From contig JBJMKX010000130.1 of assembly GCA_045805605.1 (NCBI GenBank), positions 1 to 24,196 on the forward strand: a stretch of DNA of 24,196 bases, written 5' to 3'. The DNA comes from DATBDE01 sp045805605 (GTDB lineage Bacteria > Actinomycetota > Thermoleophilia > Solirubrobacterales > Solirubrobacteraceae). The notes beneath the pieces were generated by a model. The model did not search any database, was not told the origin of the DNA, and was given only the letters and a program-made list of their open reading frames with translations. The position numbers and the translations under genes were made by a program. Of the stretch, positions 22,485 to 24,196 are shown piece by piece. Within the stretch, counting starts at the first letter, position 1. Each line of letters begins with the position of its first letter.

Positions 22485-23921
22485 ATGGCCGCCAAGGACC
22501 CCTTCGCGTCGGCCCTCGACCTCGCCGCCGCGATTCGCTCGCGCGAGGTCTCGCCGGTCGAGGCGCTCGACCGCTGCCTAGCCGAGGTCGACCGCCTCAA
22601 CCCGACCCTCAACGCCGTCGTGTGGCGCGACGACGACGAGGCCCGGCGCTTCGCCCAGGAGGCCGAGCGTCGCGTCGCCGCCACCGACCCCGACCTCCTA
22701 CCCCCGTTCCACGGGGTCCCGATGCCGATCAAGGACCTCACGCCGGTCACGGGCTGGCCGGTGAGTTACGGCTCGCACGCCGGCCCCACCGAGGCCTCGG
22801 AGCTCGGCGAGATCGTCGTCGACAAGCTCCGCGACGCCGGCTTCGTCCTCGCCTGCCGCACCAACACGCCCGAGTTCGGCCCCATCACCGTCGCCGAGAA
22901 CCTGCGCTACGGCCCCACGCGCAACCCATGGGACCCGGGCCGCACGCCGGGCGGGTCGAGCGGCGGGGCGGGGGCCGCGGTCGCCGCGGGCATGTTCCCG
23001 GTGGCGCACGCCAACGACGGAGGCGGCTCGATCCGCATCCCGGCCTCGTGCTGCGGGCTCGTCGGCCTCAAGCCCAGCCGCGGCCGGGTCCCGCGCCTGG
23101 TGCAGTCCTGGCAGGGCGCGGTGGTCGAGGGCGTCGAGTGCTGGACCGTGGCCGACAGCGCGACCGTGCTTGACGCCATCAGCGGCCCGGATCGCCTGGC
23201 TTGGTACAACGCCCCGCCGCCGGAGCGGCCGTTCGCCGACGAGGTCGGCGCCGACCAGCCGCCGCTGCGCATCGGCCTGGTCGAGACTGTGCCGCTCGGC
23301 CTGCCGCTCGACGAGGCGTGCGCCGACGCCGCCGGGGTCGCCGCGAGCCTGCTGGCCGACCTCGGCCACCGCGTCGATCCGGTCGTGTTCGACACGCTGC
23401 CCGAGGACCTCATCGCGATGGCGATGCCGGTCATCTGGGCCGGCTATGTCGACTACCCGGGCGTCGACTGGGAGCGCACCGAGCCGCACAACGCCCAGGC
23501 CTACCGGAATGCAGCCGACGCAGGGCTGCTCGACCTCGCCCAGTCGATCCAGGGGCTGCAGCTGCGCACCCGGAAGATCGTCGCCCACTGGGGGCGCGAC
23601 TTCGACGTGCTGCTCACGCCGACTCTGTCGATCGAGCCGCCGCCGGTCGGCACGGTGCTCGAGGCGGTCCACGCGTCGCCCGGCGAGCCGGCGCTGCCGG
23701 TCATCCAGATGGTCGCGTTCACGATCTTCGGCAACCTGACCGGCCTGCCGGCGATCAGCCTCCCGTTGCACGCGACGCCGTCGGGCCTGCCGATCGGCGT
23801 CCAGCTCACCGGCGGGCCGTGGGACGAGGCGACGCTGATCCGCCTCGCCGCCCAGCTCGAGCAGGCTGCCCCCTGGGCGGGCCGCCGGCCCGACGTCGAC
23901 CGCCTCGCGGCCGCCGCTTAG
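22485..23921 (+). CDS. Amidase signature (AS) family hydrolase
   Basis: Amide hydrolase of 478 residues using the Ser-cisSer-Lys triad. The lysine is K83 in PMPIKDL, the cis-serine S158 in PGGSSGGAGAAVAAG, and the nucleophile S182 in GGSIRIPAS. The spacings of 75 and 24 residues match those of characterised family members. TNTPEFG and GLVGLKPSRGRVP are further signatures. Substrate cannot be read from sequence. It is not GatA by context: gatB and gatC are absent. It lies 12 bases after the AlkA-like gene and its TAG overlaps the convergent moaC stop (TTAG). Confidence 0.93.
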   Translation: MAAKDPFASALDLAAAIRSREVSPVEALDRCLAEVDRLNPTLNAVVWRDDDEARRFAQEAERRVAATDPDLLPPFHGVPMPIKDLTPVTGWPVSYGSHAGPTEASELGEIVVDKLRDAGFVLACRTNTPEFGPITVAENLRYGPTRNPWDPGRTPGGSSGGAGAAVAAGMFPVAHANDGGGSIRIPASCCGLVGLKPSRGRVPRLVQSWQGAVVEGVECWTVADSATVLDAISGPDRLAWYNAPPPERPFADEVGADQPPLRIGLVETVPLGLPLDEACADAAGVAASLLADLGHRVDPVVFDTLPEDLIAMAMPVIWAGYVDYPGVDWERTEPHNAQAYRNAADAGLLDLAQSIQGLQLRTRKIVAHWGRDFDVLLTPTLSIEPPPVGTVLEAVHASPGEPALPVIQMVAFTIFGNLTGLPAISLPLHATPSGLPIGVQLTGGPWDEATLIRLAAQLEQAAPWAGRRPDVDRLAAAA

Positions 23922-24196
23922 CCGCGGCGCCAGTCCTCCTTGCCGCCCGTCTTCTCAAGCAGGGCGACCGAGGCGATCTCGACGCCGCGCTCGATGCCCT
24001 TGACCATGTCGTAGACGGTCAGCGCCGCCACGGCGGCCGCGGTCATCGCCTCCATCTCCACGCCGGTCCGATCCGCGGTCCGCGCGCCGGCGACGATCTC
24101 GATGCGGCCGGCGTCCTGGTCGATCCCGAAGTCGACCTCGACGTGGGTGAGTGGAAGCGGATGCGCGAGAGGGATCAGCTCGGCCGTTCGCTTGGC
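23918..24196 (-). CDS. moaC: Cyclic pyranopterin monophosphate synthase, 5' part outside the window
   Basis: Second enzyme of molybdenum cofactor synthesis, converting the MoaA product to cyclic pyranopterin monophosphate. Only the C-terminal 92 residues are in the window; the start lies beyond 24196. Family motifs are clear: AKRTAELIPLAHPLPLTHV at the window edge with its conserved His, TGVEMEAMTAAAVAALTVYDMVK with the catalytic Asp and Lys (DMVK), and the C-terminal LLEKTGGK. It ends in TAA at 23918-23920, overlapping the amidase stop by three bases. Other moa genes may lie beyond the window. Confidence 0.95.
   Translation of the reverse strand, partial: AKRTAELIPLAHPLPLTHVEVDFGIDQDAGRIEIVAGARTADRTGVEMEAMTAAAVAALTVYDMVKGIERGVEIASVALLEKTGGKEDWRRG

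Noticed and set aside
20951..23173. 740-codon plus-strand open frame over ccmA, mogA, the AlkA-like gene and the amidase
   Set aside because: It crosses genes on both strands in non-coding frames; no recognisable domain.

Overview
The window is dense, very GC-rich bacterial chromosome with strong G/C preference at third codon positions, many GTG and TTG starts, and genes that mostly overlap by 1-26 bases. The gene set (fused CobA-HemD, HemA via the glutamate route, Ccm system I haem exporter, MoaC/MogA, Dtd, BirA, YfhO) and the composition suggest an actinobacterial lineage, probably Thermoleophilia/Solirubrobacterales. That placement is inference. I saw no rRNA, tRNA, CRISPR array, insertion sequence or phage gene.

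Layout. (1) 1-928 (+): end of an oligopeptide/dipeptide ABC transporter ATPase. (2) 925-2092 (-): dtd and an unrecognised protein, divergent from a small nitroreductase (2120-2632, +). (3) 2611-7871 (-): five-gene overlapping operon tlpA-like thioredoxin > GNAT > galT-like > AEC permease > yfhO. (4) 7872-8113: divergent control region whose + strand leader can fold into several hairpins, followed by a large SF2 helicase (8114-10705, +) with a low-complexity insert and an unassigned C-terminal region. (5) 10720-12550 (+): arsR-type repressor, SRPBCC, LysE and cupin genes headed by a perfect 20-bp palindrome. (6) 12540-16018 (-): overlapping operon ArsN1-like acetyltransferase > cobA-hemD > SAM hydroxide adenosyltransferase > birA. 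(7) 16019-16184: divergent region with a perfect 15-bp-arm inverted repeat, then a stand-alone GyrI-like gene (+). (8) 16698-21603 (-): overlapping operon mogA > ccmA > ccmB > ccmC > ccmD-like > hemA > hemC. (9) 21630-23921 (+): AlkA-like glycosylase and amidase. (10) 23918-24196 (-): 3' part of moaC.

How the genes work together. Two minus-strand operons hold the early haem/sirohaem route (HemA makes glutamate-1-semialdehyde, HemC makes hydroxymethylbilane, HemD closes uroporphyrinogen III, CobA methylates it toward sirohaem/cobalamin). The same transcript as hemA/hemC carries CcmABCD for delivering haem across the membrane for cytochrome c maturation, so haem synthesis and export are probably co-expressed. 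MogA and MoaC both belong to molybdenum cofactor synthesis but are separated by two unrelated + strand genes.

Most genes are ordinary housekeeping genes. The items worth a second look are non-coding or structural: a coding-like tail after an in-frame TAG at 1003-1005, the structured leader of the helicase, the long inverted repeat at 16075-16123, the ArsR palindrome with a matching 12-mer upstream of the GyrI gene, and residue changes in the GalT and AlkA homologues. I do not see a convincing new multi-gene system.
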